DNA from: Dysgonomonas sp. 520
GTDB lineage: Bacteria; Bacteroidota; Bacteroidia; Bacteroidales; Dysgonomonadaceae
Assembly (NCBI RefSeq): GCF_010501095.1
Contig: NZ_QVMP01000016.1
Coordinates: 83,257 to 118,764 of the forward strand
Direction of reading: 5' to 3'
Length of the DNA stretch: 35,508 bases
Positions 26,315 through 35,455 of the stretch are shown here, one piece after another. A program made the position numbers and the translations under genes. How positions within the stretch are numbered: position 1 is the first letter of the stretch; each line of letters starts with the position of its first letter. The notes beneath the pieces are model-generated. The model worked only from the letters and a program-made list of their open reading frames with translations, made no database searches and was not told the origin of the DNA.

Positions 26315-27982
26315 TTATTCCTCTACTTTAAACCATTTATATAATATAGCATCCTTTTGGAAATTTTTCCCTTTATCGCTTATACGAGGGTTAGGTTCTA
26401 CACCTGCGCCAATCACATCGACCGGAATTTGTATGGCTCTGCGATCATCGTCGTAAGTCAATACTTTCTTGATATTACCTCTGCCAATGTAGTGAGTTAC
26501 TTCAATACCATATCTCTTCAGGTCGAACCATCTGTCTCCTTCATAAATTCGCTCTAAGCGACGGAAGTGAAGAACACAATCAACAAATGGCTTTTGCTCC
26601 TTGCTGACAATAAATTCAGGACTTAGCTCCGTTGTGTGGAACTCCTTAGAGAAATTAGGGTTGTTGCTTGTATAGAAGTTGTTGATAATGGTTGCTGTAA
26701 GTTCTACGGGTACACCATTTCTTTTCATAAGGTGGCTTTTGTTCCATGCCTGAAGATCCTTAAGGGCACTGCCTAGATCTCCTTTGAAAATATGTGCTTC
26801 GGCACGGTCTAGCAACAATGCGTCGGTAGTAAATTCAGTTCTCACGACACGAGGATATCCAATTTGAGCAACTTTGTCTGAATATTCAAAAAATTCGAAA
26901 ATTTTAGGGATAAAGTTACCATAGTTAGGGTTGTATGTCCACAGCCATCCGTTCAAGAAAGAAGGACCGCCTCCCCACGTAGGTCCGGCATCGTTTATAG
27001 AGCCTAGCAATGCAGTTCCGTTGCTACCGTAACGATAATTGAATCGACGTGCAAAGAATGAGATTGTAGAAACCATCAACAAGTTGGCACTTTCTTCCAT
27101 ATTGATGTAAGCGTATGCCATTACATCCGGACTGCTATAATTCTGAGTCCAGTCTCTTAACTGAGATTCCGGAGAATTGCCTAACACTCTGTTTGCATAT
27201 TTGATCACATTGTCGTAATCTCTTTTGTATAGGTAAAATCTGGCGGCAAAGGCACAAGCTGCCCCTTCATTGAAATGGTATTTGGGTACAGTGTATGTAC
27301 TGTTATCAACCAAATCTATACCGGCTTGGATGTCTTCATCTATTTTTTCATATACTTCCGCCACACTCAGACGTTTATATTTGGCTCCTACTTCTGTTGC
27401 AGGTTCTGTAACATAGGCTATCCCCAAGTCTTTTTTACTTATTTCAGCGTCTTTATATGTTTTACCAAATATATTGACAAGTATGAAGTGGCAGTATGCA
27501 CGAAGTATCAATGCTTCACCTTTTGTCGCTGATAATATTTTGTGCTGTTTAGGTGTGAAATCCAATGGGTTACGGGCTTCCATCTTTTCAATAGCCTCAA
27601 TAGCATGGTTGGCCGAAGCGATGGACTGGTAAAAAGACTCCCAGATGACGTAAGGAGAATCGTATCCGGCAGAAGTCGTTATTTCGCCCCATGCAAATAT
27701 TTCATCATCCATACGGTCTATAGCTGATACATTGTACGATATTCCATTGGCATTCGGAGCCTGATTATCAACAAAGTTGTCGCTGCTATATTCTGCCAGT
27801 ACCGAATAGTTGCCCAAAGGGTAGGATGTAACCATCAATCCCTGTACTTTTTCAGGTGTATTGAGCTGTGTTCGGTTGTCGGGCATATCATCCAAAAAAT
27901 CGTCGCACGAACAAAACAAGCATACAACAAAGATGGCCGTCAGTAAACGATATATATAATTCTTATTCATTTTTCTATTCAT
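26315..27982 (-). CDS. SusD/RagB-family outer-membrane lipoprotein
   Basis: The 555-residue protein has a lipoprotein signal (CLFCSC, lipidated C26) followed by D-D-F-L-D, the standard opening of SusD proteins. The SusD-like N domain (about 27-230, helical TPR-like repeats including KGEALILRAYCHFILVNIFG) and the C-terminal SusD domain (to about 555, with FRRLERIYEGDRWFDLKRYG) are complete. SusD lids the SusC barrel and captures ligand. It starts 13 bases after the susC stop codon. An ATG 12 bases further on (27970) is an alternative start. The ligand is not readable from sequence. Confidence 0.95.
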   Translation of the reverse strand: MNRKMNKNYIYRLLTAIFVVCLFCSCDDFLDDMPDNRTQLNTPEKVQGLMVTSYPLGNYSVLAEYSSDNFVDNQAPNANGISYNVSAIDRMDDEIFAWGEITTSAGYDSPYVIWESFYQSIASANHAIEAIEKMEARNPLDFTPKQHKILSATKGEALILRAYCHFILVNIFGKTYKDAEISKKDLGIAYVTEPATEVGAKYKRLSVAEVYEKIDEDIQAGIDLVDNSTYTVPKYHFNEGAACAFAARFYLYKRDYDNVIKYANRVLGNSPESQLRDWTQNYSSPDVMAYAYINMEESANLLMVSTISFFARRFNYRYGSNGTALLGSINDAGPTWGGGPSFLNGWLWTYNPNYGNFIPKIFEFFEYSDKVAQIGYPRVVRTEFTTDALLLDRAEAHIFKGDLGSALKDLQAWNKSHLMKRNGVPVELTATIINNFYTSNNPNFSKEFHTTELSPEFIVSKEQKPFVDCVLHFRRLERIYEGDRWFDLKRYGIEVTHYIGRGNIKKVLTYDDDRRAIQIPVDVIGAGVEPNPRISDKGKNFQKDAILYKWFKVEE

Positions 27983-27995
27983 TATGAGAGTTTAA

Positions 27996-30900
27996 TTATA
28001 TTCCAAGTCTTATCGACAAAGTAAATTGTTTAGGTAGAGGTGATGCAACACCTCCGCTGTTAAAGAATTCCGGATCTTGACCATTAAGTTTCTTGTCAGA
28101 ATAGAGCAAGAACAGGTTGGTTGCCTGAAACTTCAAAGACAGATTGTTTAACTTAAGGAATTGAACAACTCTTTGCGAGAAATCGTAAGAAATAGAAACC
28201 TCTTTTAAACGTATAAAGTCTCCCTTAGCTACACGTTCTGTGCAATAGTTGTATGCGTTGTAAGCATAATTCAGGCCGGAATACGTTTCTGTTTGTCGAC
28301 GGCTGGCAATAACCGGAACATTTGTTTTATTCTCATCACCGGAAACAACCCAACGATTTTTAAATTCTTTAGGCATTGCACTTAAATCTGAATATTTCGA
28401 AGAAAATATAGGATCGAGACGAATTACGTTGCCCATAGAGTATGTTATAAGCGTATTCAATTTAAAGCCTTTATAACTGAACGTATTACCCAAAGAACCA
28501 GTAATTGTAGGATCTGTCGGTCCTTCATAAACCAAGAAATCCAGTTGGTCGTTTTGTTGGAAGTCAATTTCAGATACAACTACATTTCCGTCTTTGTCGT
28601 AGAATGTAGGTAATCCTTCCTCGTTAAGTCCTGCAAATGGTATGGAGTAGAGGGCACGGACAGGTGAACCTTCCAGTGCATATCCTTCTCCTTTCACCAA
28701 ATCTATGATACGGGATCTTGATTCCAAATCGGTGATTTTGTTGGTTGCTCTGGCAAAAATGAAATCCGTATTCCATTTGAAATCACTGGTAACAATGTTT
28801 TGTGTTGAAATACCCAACTCAATACCGCTCGATTTCATAGAAGCCACGTTGGCGTATTTGGCAATACCTCCACCGGCTTCTCCGCTTGTATATTTAAGCC
28901 CGATAAGGTCGTAGTTGCGACGGCTATAAATGTCCATTATAAAATTAATCCTGTCATTGAGGAATCCTACATCAATGCCGAAGTTGAACTCGTGTTTCTT
29001 TTCGTAAGTAAGGTTTTTGTTTTCTGTGTCACTAAGTTCACGACCCGACTCTGTGGCCGATGCTGATGGACGCCAAGGTGTTGCAGGATAAAATACTGCC
29101 TGAGAATTGGTCACAAAACTAGGACCTCTGTCGGCTGTTAGTGAGTACGACATTTTTGCCGTTGCATGCGAAAGCACAGGATTGGTAAACCATTTTTCTT
29201 CGTGTGCATTCCATGCGCCGGAAATATTCCATGTAGGCAGCCAACGTGCACTACGGGATTTACCCAGTTTGTTTGTTCCTTCGTAACGAGCCGTTCCGTT
29301 GATGATATATTTCCCCATGTAAGAGTATGTTCCCGAACCAAAGAATGCAATACTTTTACCCAATGTTGGGCTATTGTCGTAATAAGGAGTATTTTCTTCT
29401 ACATTTTGTTTAAACAAGTTAGAATCAGGAGATGGGTTGCCTCCGTTGTCGTATTCGAATCCCCATCCGCGAAACATTGTTCTTGTACGGTCAATTCTGT
29501 TCACTTCCGCACCTCCAAACAGATTGATGATGTGCGTATCGTCGAAATGTGTGTTGTACGTAGTTGTGGCACGGAAATCAAGGCTCTTCATTGTGAAGTC
29601 CGTTCTTGTATAGATACCACCCTTAGGCAATACTGTGATAGGAAGAGCTTCCGGATTGCTCTTATCAGTATATAAATAAGGGTTCTCATCTCGGATGGTT
29701 GCATTTTCTTCACCTCCTTCAATCACCCCGGCTCTGTATGCGTTAGCCTGATTTGAGTGGTCTTTCACGTGGTGCTCTTGTACCGATGATTGGTATTTAA
29801 GCGCACCCAGTAAGTTTACTTCCCATCCGGTTTTGATTTTCCAGTTCAATTCACCTTGGAATTTCAAGTCCAACACATTCATGTCGATGTAGTTATTCTT
29901 CAGTTCGTGAAGGATGTTGAAATCCGTGTAGTTTCTTGTATAAAATTCGTTCGGATTAAGTGTCCTTGAAGTATTGAGTGCATAGCTATAAGGATTTATG
30001 TCGAAGCTGCGGCTCACTTGTCCTGTCACCTCGTCGGTTTCTTGTGCAAGTGTTCCCGGCGCCCTTTGTTCGCGGTACGAACCACTACCCAGCATAGACA
30101 AAGTCAGCGAAGGGGAAATGTTATACGAACCGTTCGCATTGATTGTATATCGTTCTACCGAGCTCGATTTTGTCCATCCCGGATCGTTCATTGCTGACAG
30201 AGATATGTAGAAACGTGCTTTGTCGGTACCGGAAGATATACTTACGGCGTGGTTTTGCACGATGTTATTATCGAATAATTGGTCAAACCAATCGGTGTTG
30301 ATCATTTCGTATCGACGAAGATATGCGTTTCTTGCAGCTTCGGTGTTTGCCAATCCGTATTGGCCATTCGATGTATTGTATTGGTTCATCAACTGATACA
30401 TTTTTCCATACACACCCGATTCGGCGGAAGTTGTGGTATTGAACAGGAACCAACCTCTGCGGTCCATTTCTTTGTATATACCCATTTGTTCCTGCGAATT
30501 TGAGATGTTATAGTCTCTGTATGATGGTTTCATACGGTAAGTGAATTCGCCCGTATAGTTTATTCTGCTTACACCTGCCTGACCTTTTTTGGTGGTAACA
30601 ACAATAACCCCGGCCATGGCACGCGCTCCGTAGATAGATGTTGCCGAACCGTCTTTCAATATCTGAAAACTCTCTATGTCGTCGGCATTCAAGCCTGCTA
30701 TTGCAGAAGCGATAAGTGTTTCGGCGTTACCCGACGAAAGGTCGTCGCTCGATACATCTATGGCGTCTTCCATAACAACACCGTCAACCACCCACAAAGG
30801 GCGCGAATTTCCGTAGATAGATGTGGCTCCACGTACCCTGATTTTGGGTGCGGTACCAAAAGTTCCCGATACGTTCTGAACGGATACTCCGGCTACACGC

Positions 30901-31328
30901 CCTTCCAGCGAACGGCTCACGTCGGCCATACCATCAAGTTTTACTTTGTCGGCATCTACTTTTGTCGTAGCTCCCGTAAACAGCCTTTTATCCATTCGTT
31001 GCATACCTGTCACAACAACTTCTCCCAGTTGATGTGTGTCAACTTCCAATGTTACTTTTATGTTCGGCGACACCGGAACTTCAGTAGTCTTCATCCCTAA
31101 ATAAGAGATCACTAGGGTCTTTGTTTCTGCCGGAACTTCTAGATCAAACTTTCCATCAAAGTCTGTTGTCGTACCTATCGAGGGATTCCCTTTAACTACG
31201 ACTGCAGCTCCGATAACAGGTTCATTGTCATCAGCAGAGATTATAACACCACTCACCTTTGTTTGCTGTGCATAAGCCACAGACGTCATAAAGAAGAGTA
31301 GCAGAAATAAACGTAAGCAATAGTTCAT
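27996..31328 (-). CDS. SusC/RagA-family TonB-dependent transporter
   Basis: The 1110-residue outer-membrane transporter has a signal peptide (1-20) and an N-terminal carboxypeptidase-regulatory-like domain (about 24-97). Then come a TonB-box-like LGEVVVTG (101-108), a plug domain (about 110-250) with the SusC signature SATSIYGARAMAGVIVVTTKKG, and a C-terminal 22-strand barrel ending in LSIRLGI. It lacks the STN domain that would couple it to an anti-sigma factor. With SusD it forms the energised import complex for a glycan or peptide. It heads an operon of five tightly packed genes. No TAnnTTTG box lies in the 472 bases upstream, so control may be by another factor. Confidence 0.96.
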   Translation of the reverse strand: MNYCLRLFLLLFFMTSVAYAQQTKVSGVIISADDNEPVIGAAVVVKGNPSIGTTTDFDGKFDLEVPAETKTLVISYLGMKTTEVPVSPNIKVTLEVDTHQLGEVVVTGMQRMDKRLFTGATTKVDADKVKLDGMADVSRSLEGRVAGVSVQNVSGTFGTAPKIRVRGATSIYGNSRPLWVVDGVVMEDAIDVSSDDLSSGNAETLIASAIAGLNADDIESFQILKDGSATSIYGARAMAGVIVVTTKKGQAGVSRINYTGEFTYRMKPSYRDYNISNSQEQMGIYKEMDRRGWFLFNTTTSAESGVYGKMYQLMNQYNTSNGQYGLANTEAARNAYLRRYEMINTDWFDQLFDNNIVQNHAVSISSGTDKARFYISLSAMNDPGWTKSSSVERYTINANGSYNISPSLTLSMLGSGSYREQRAPGTLAQETDEVTGQVSRSFDINPYSYALNTSRTLNPNEFYTRNYTDFNILHELKNNYIDMNVLDLKFQGELNWKIKTGWEVNLLGALKYQSSVQEHHVKDHSNQANAYRAGVIEGGEENATIRDENPYLYTDKSNPEALPITVLPKGGIYTRTDFTMKSLDFRATTTYNTHFDDTHIINLFGGAEVNRIDRTRTMFRGWGFEYDNGGNPSPDSNLFKQNVEENTPYYDNSPTLGKSIAFFGSGTYSYMGKYIINGTARYEGTNKLGKSRSARWLPTWNISGAWNAHEEKWFTNPVLSHATAKMSYSLTADRGPSFVTNSQAVFYPATPWRPSASATESGRELSDTENKNLTYEKKHEFNFGIDVGFLNDRINFIMDIYSRRNYDLIGLKYTSGEAGGGIAKYANVASMKSSGIELGISTQNIVTSDFKWNTDFIFARATNKITDLESRSRIIDLVKGEGYALEGSPVRALYSIPFAGLNEEGLPTFYDKDGNVVVSEIDFQQNDQLDFLVYEGPTDPTITGSLGNTFSYKGFKLNTLITYSMGNVIRLDPIFSSKYSDLSAMPKEFKNRWVVSGDENKTNVPVIASRRQTETYSGLNYAYNAYNYCTERVAKGDFIRLKEVSISYDFSQRVVQFLKLNNLSLKFQATNLFLLYSDKKLNGQDPEFFNSGGVASPLPKQFTLSIRLGI

Positions 31329-31800
31329 AAAAATTTTTATTATTTGTTTGGTTATACATTTATATGTTGTAAAACCCGAAACGCTTAGATTGGTGTATTC
31401 CGTATACTATATTTTTCTTTTTATAGTTATCTGAATGCATTTCTCATTATGCTTCGATGGTTTCAAATTTCTTGCGGAGTTATGGATTATCATAAATTGT
31501 TATTGCCTGTTTCTTGTAGAATCTAAATAATGAACAGTAACAACCTTTGCTTAGAATCTTTTATTTGTAGTTAGATTATAATAATGCATAGTTTCTGCCT
31601 GATTATATATTCTGATAATATCTTGTTCTATTTTGTTGCAGGCATCATTATGCCTTGCTTTTTTTGAGACTTGTTTCTTTCAACTGCCTCCGGCAGTCTT
31701 TGTTAGAAAAAGCGTTGTGAGTTGAAAATAATGTCCGGAGCCATTGCCAAAGGCAAATAGCTCCAGACTTTTAGGTTTTTGCTTTATTATAGAGCAAATA
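31329..31800. other. Intergenic region upstream of susC
   Basis: The 472 AT-rich bases hold no credible gene. The distal part contains three hairpins: AGGCAT/ATGCCT at 31640-31655 followed by seven T on the plus strand, ACTGCC/GGCAGT at 31683-31697, and the terminator at 31733-31768. The susC promoter must lie between here and 31328, but no clear housekeeping -7 box is visible. Confidence 0.6.
31733..31768 (-). terminator. Terminator of the YD-repeat protein gene
   Basis: A long hairpin (GTCCGGAG-CCATTGCC with GGCAAATAG-CTCCAGAC, minor mismatches) lies 32 bases after the stop codon on the minus strand and is followed by ATTATTTT. Confidence 0.7.
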
Positions 31801-33795
31801 TTACTTCTTCATAAGTTTTGTTTTGATACCATTCACGTCAACTACATAGCTTCCGGGAACAAGTGTGCTTACATTTACTTGTTTCTCAGTTGATTGTAGT
31901 ATTCTGGCACCTTGCAGATTATATATGCTTACCGTAACGTCGCCTTCTGCATTGATGTTGATTACATCTGTGGCAGGGTTTGGATAAACCGAGAACACAT
32001 TGTTGGCTGCATCTTCGATACCGGAACCACCGTTCCATTGAATTTCAGTATAATGATAAGATTTGTCAAAGTAATCCCCCCAACTAGATGAATTATGCAT
32101 TTTTAGAATTTTATAATCAAAACCATAAAGTTCAGGGATGATAAGACTAGTAACTAGTGTGTTAAAGTCATATTCTTCTCTATCAATAGATTCCAAGGAC
32201 TCAACACCAGCATCATCATATACATATTTTACTTTTCCTGTGCGTACACCGTTAGCAGCATGGGTATATTCAAATCGAGAAAGAATCATCCAATCATCAT
32301 TCGGTTTACCTTCTCCTGTACGATTGTAAACCCCTTCGTAATGAAAAGATTCAACAGGCAAATTGTTATTATCAAGAGTTACTACTTGTTTACGTTCTCC
32401 ATATCTTGTATTTGCTTCGTCTTTTGTATACAGCCAATCTATACCATTGTAATCATATTCACCTGGACCATAATATTCGTATTTAAGTTCATACAAAGCA
32501 CGCCATGTTTCTCCTATTTTTTTCCACTCTTTCTCATATGAAGGAGATGCGTTGATAGGCCCTTGTATAGCAATATACTTAGTATCTTCAGTCTTAACTC
32601 CAGTTTCATGATTAAAACCTAGTTTTGTAAATTGGTAACTACCCTCTGTTATTTCTTGTCCAGATTCTGCATTTAGGCCGGGAACATCGACGTAAGTGTA
32701 TTCAATACTATAGAAATCTACCCATTCTCCATTAATCAGTTTGCTAAATACTTCACGCGTTTCTCTGTTTTTTGGATCGTTGTATTCATATACAGTTTGG
32801 TTTGTGTAAAGAACCATTTCCCACTCTGTACCTGGATCTTGAACATACCCTGTCCAATCTTGGTCTGTCTCATTCCAATACAGTTCTTTTTCAAATTTTA
32901 TATTGTCATTTTTATCCCATTCTCTCACTTTTTGGTAGTAGTTTCCCCACTTTTTTGTACTAGCATTGAACCTATAAGTAATATCTGCAATTACTCGTCC
33001 TTTAGAGTCGTATTCATACTCTCTTTTAGCTAGATCTCCTTGAGGAATCCATTCTGTTCCGTTCCATTCATAATCTATCAATAAGATTACTCTTCCATAA
33101 TCATCAAAATTAGCTACAGACCTTATGGTTTTAGTCCATTCTCCACTTTTTGCATTGTAATTAGAATGGTATATATCAATAGCATAACCTCTGTCGTCGT
33201 AAATGTAATTTAGTTTAAATTCTGGCATAAAAATATCAGACCTAACGACGAGAGAAAGCATTTCTTCAGTTTTGAGACCTTTTTCGTTGTATGTGTAATC
33301 CCAACGATCACCATTAGTTATAAGTTCTCCATTATCCATGGAATAAGAATAAGTTATTCTAGCCGATAAATAACCTTCATCTGTATATTCCATAGAAATA
33401 GATTCTGTAGTCATTAATTCTGAAGTATTCCAATCTTTGGAAATTGTAGTATAGCTAGCATCAGAATAATCATCATTATATGCATATTCTATTTTGGCAT
33501 ATACATCACCGTTGATGTCTCTTGTGACCATACTGTCCAAACGATAGTAAGTGCTAGCAACAGCATTTTTAGTGGGGGTAACTTGTTTTGTCGCTATTTC
33601 AGCATTAGCTATACGACGAGCTTCAGTAAGTCTTTGTTGAGGGGTTAGCTTAGTAGCAAGTTTTTGAGGTTCTGGCTTGCTATCTCTTTTTTCGATCTCA
33701 TTAAGGCTCCTTCTTCGTTTTGTGGAGGTTTTTCCGTCTTCAGCAGATAGACAAACTGAGACGCACAAACTTAAGAGTAAAATAATTTTTCTCAT
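31801..33795 (-). CDS. Type IX-secreted protein with YD-like repeats
   Basis: The protein is 664 residues from ATG 33795. The in-frame ATG 30 bases earlier (33825) is rejected because the next one begins a normal signal peptide, MRKIILLLSLCVSVCLSA. A basic linker follows (S-T-K-R-R-R). From about 85 to 570 the protein is a run of irregular Y-x-Y-D/N-x-x-G-R/Y units (for example YEYDSKGRVIADITYRF and YIYDDRGYAIDIYHSNY), resembling YD/RHS-type beta repeats that build shells or filaments. The C-terminal 64 residues (VYPNPATDVININ, then LVPGSYVVDVNG) are a type-A type IX sorting domain, so it should cross the outer membrane through SprA. It stands alone, with a perfect -7 box about 200 bases upstream. 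No enzyme motif is visible. Confidence 0.85.
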   Translation of the reverse strand: MRKIILLLSLCVSVCLSAEDGKTSTKRRRSLNEIEKRDSKPEPQKLATKLTPQQRLTEARRIANAEIATKQVTPTKNAVASTYYRLDSMVTRDINGDVYAKIEYAYNDDYSDASYTTISKDWNTSELMTTESISMEYTDEGYLSARITYSYSMDNGELITNGDRWDYTYNEKGLKTEEMLSLVVRSDIFMPEFKLNYIYDDRGYAIDIYHSNYNAKSGEWTKTIRSVANFDDYGRVILLIDYEWNGTEWIPQGDLAKREYEYDSKGRVIADITYRFNASTKKWGNYYQKVREWDKNDNIKFEKELYWNETDQDWTGYVQDPGTEWEMVLYTNQTVYEYNDPKNRETREVFSKLINGEWVDFYSIEYTYVDVPGLNAESGQEITEGSYQFTKLGFNHETGVKTEDTKYIAIQGPINASPSYEKEWKKIGETWRALYELKYEYYGPGEYDYNGIDWLYTKDEANTRYGERKQVVTLDNNNLPVESFHYEGVYNRTGEGKPNDDWMILSRFEYTHAANGVRTGKVKYVYDDAGVESLESIDREEYDFNTLVTSLIIPELYGFDYKILKMHNSSSWGDYFDKSYHYTEIQWNGGSGIEDAANNVFSVYPNPATDVININAEGDVTVSIYNLQGARILQSTEKQVNVSTLVPGSYVVDVNGIKTKLMKK

Positions 33796-33998
33796 GCTTG
33801 AATCTTTGTAAGTTAATAATAGCATTAATTATAACAATCTATATATTTAGAATAGAATGAAAAAATAACCTGTCAAGTTTGGTTTTTACCAGACTCAAAG
33901 GTTTATTCACTGTTTCAAAAAATTAATATCCTGATTTATAGAAACATTAACTAATTTTAATTCAGCCCTATTCAAATAATAAATTTTGTGTTTTTTTG

Positions 33999-34006
33999 CA
34001 AAGATA
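33999..34006 (-). promoter_or_regulatory. -7 box for the YD-repeat protein gene
   Basis: The minus-strand TATCTTTG is a perfect TAnnTTTG match. It predicts a leader of about 195 AT-rich bases before ATG 33795. No -33 TTTG is found at 19-21 bases. Confidence 0.55.
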
Positions 34007-34123
34007 TATTTTTTTATTAATTATCTCTTTTTTTTGGATAATAATTATCAGAAATATTTTCGGAGAGGTGGGTAAATGCCTAAAAATAGTGTTGTGCTAT
34101 CAGAGTGATAATGAACTAATCTT

Positions 34124-34210
34124 TTGTCATGCTGAGAGAATCGAAGTATCTGTTTTTAAGAACTCAAATTATTTATCGATATAGATGCTTCGTTCCTCTC
34201 AGCATGACAA
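34124..34210. repeat. Dispersed palindromic element, copy 2
   Basis: Two 28-base arms (34124-34151 and 34183-34210) surround a 31-base loop. Each arm starts TTGTCATGCTGAGAG and ends ATCT read inward, and differs from its partner at 4 positions. The arms share the conserved frame of copy 1 at 18414-18476. It lies 44 bases after the stop of the C1-family protease gene and could help end that transcript. Confidence 0.88.
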
Positions 34211-34253
34211 GAAATAGGTTACAACCCCCAAAGGACGAGGGTGTGGGATAAAA

Positions 34254-35453
34254 TTACTTTAATAACAATGCTTTAATTGGTGTTTTGTGAGCTTGTCCAC
34301 TGTGGCTGTAAACAGTTAATCCTACATAGCATTTTTTCTCTCTATTGTTTAAATCAAAATGCATAGAGCTAATTGTTCCACTTCCTCCAACTGCAATATT
34401 TTTCTTTAAATTGCCCATAAGGTCATATATTTGTACTGTGCAATCCCTATATGATGACGAGGAAACTGGTGCACCGAAGGATGTTGTTATTGATATTTTT
34501 AATGCACCTAGTCCTAGTGTTATAGGGTTGGGTGACATAGTGAAGTTATATTGCATAGATTCTATAATAATCTTATCAGATGTCAGAGTGGTGTAAGCTC
34601 CGCTTTCTGAAAAAATATTCAAGTTTATAGTAGTAGTTCCCGATTTTTTTGGAATACATTTGAGGTAAGGGTTGTCGTCTATGCTGTTGCTAGACTCTAA
34701 CAGCTCAAACCATGTATGAAAAGTAGAGAGATATGATGCCCCCCAAGATATATAATCAACAGAAGATGGTAAATTTACAACTTCAAAAGTGGCCACATCA
34801 GTCGCTTTTAGTCGTGTGGGGCCTGTTATTTTTGTTAATAATAGTTTCTTGAAGAGGTGAATCTCTTTCAGTGCTCCCTTCTCTATAGTTTCGGCAGGTA
34901 TGTAGAAATATCCATTGTCACCTCCTTCTGTTCCCCAAGAATTAATTACTTTGAAAAGGATCTTCGATGCAGTCACATTTCCATTTGCGTCTTTTTTCTC
35001 GGTAGCATGATAACCGACAATACAAGCAGCATGTCCTCCACGATTCGATTCTTCGGGGGAAAATTTGTCCCACATTCCTCGTTGGTTGAGGTCGTTTGTG
35101 TGCCACATGTTATCGAACGATGGTGTGATTGAGAAACTTATAATCAAAGGATAACCGAGATCAAGGTATTTCTTTAAGATGGAAGGATCGGTCAATTTCT
35201 CCGTTTTTATTGTTCCCCATTCGGCAATTTTATGCATGCTTGCATTCAAGTTTTGCTGGTTGTTTGGTTGTGTGGAGCAGTCTCCTGTTGTGTATGGCAT
35301 TGAGGAATAAGAACAAACACCAACATTTCTTAAGAGAAGCATTGCATCATTAATTCTTGAGGCATGACAATTGGATTCATGAGGCACTTGATTGTGTATG
35401 AAGCTCGGACTTCTTCTGGCTTTGTCCCAGTTTTTGTACTCATAATTTGCCAT
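34254..35453 (-). pseudogene. N-terminally truncated papain-family (C1) protease with type IX sorting domain
   Basis: The 399-residue frame starts abruptly at residue level (MANYEYKNWDKARRSPSFIHNQ), which corresponds to the segment just after the catalytic-cysteine helix in C1-family proteases. The catalytic histidine (RGGHAACIVGY, H141) and asparagine (VINSWGTEGG, N171) are present. The glutamine/cysteine active-site segment and the signal peptide are missing. The region after about 200 is beta-rich, and the end (MSPNP, then YDLMGNLKKNI, ending ALLLK) is a type IX sorting domain. An in-frame TGA lies just upstream of the ATG, and the upstream bases encode a different gene tail. So the protein as read is neither exported nor active. 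It could be a deletion remnant, or the second half of a frameshifted gene. Confidence 0.75.
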
Positions 35454-35455
35454 TA

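Larger units (their letters stand above)
33796..34253. other. Intergenic region upstream of the YD-repeat gene
   Basis: The 458-bp gap contains a long AT-rich leader, the -7 box at 33999-34006 and palindromic element copy 2 (34124-34210). No gene is supported on either strand. Confidence 0.6.

Noticed and set aside
33796-33825. Ten-residue N-terminal extension of the YD-repeat protein
   Set aside because: It would put polar residues before a normal signal peptide that begins at ATG 33795.
33996-34184. Plus-strand 62-residue ORF
   Set aside because: It covers the minus-strand promoter and half of palindrome copy 2; no ribosome binding site and AT-rich chance composition.
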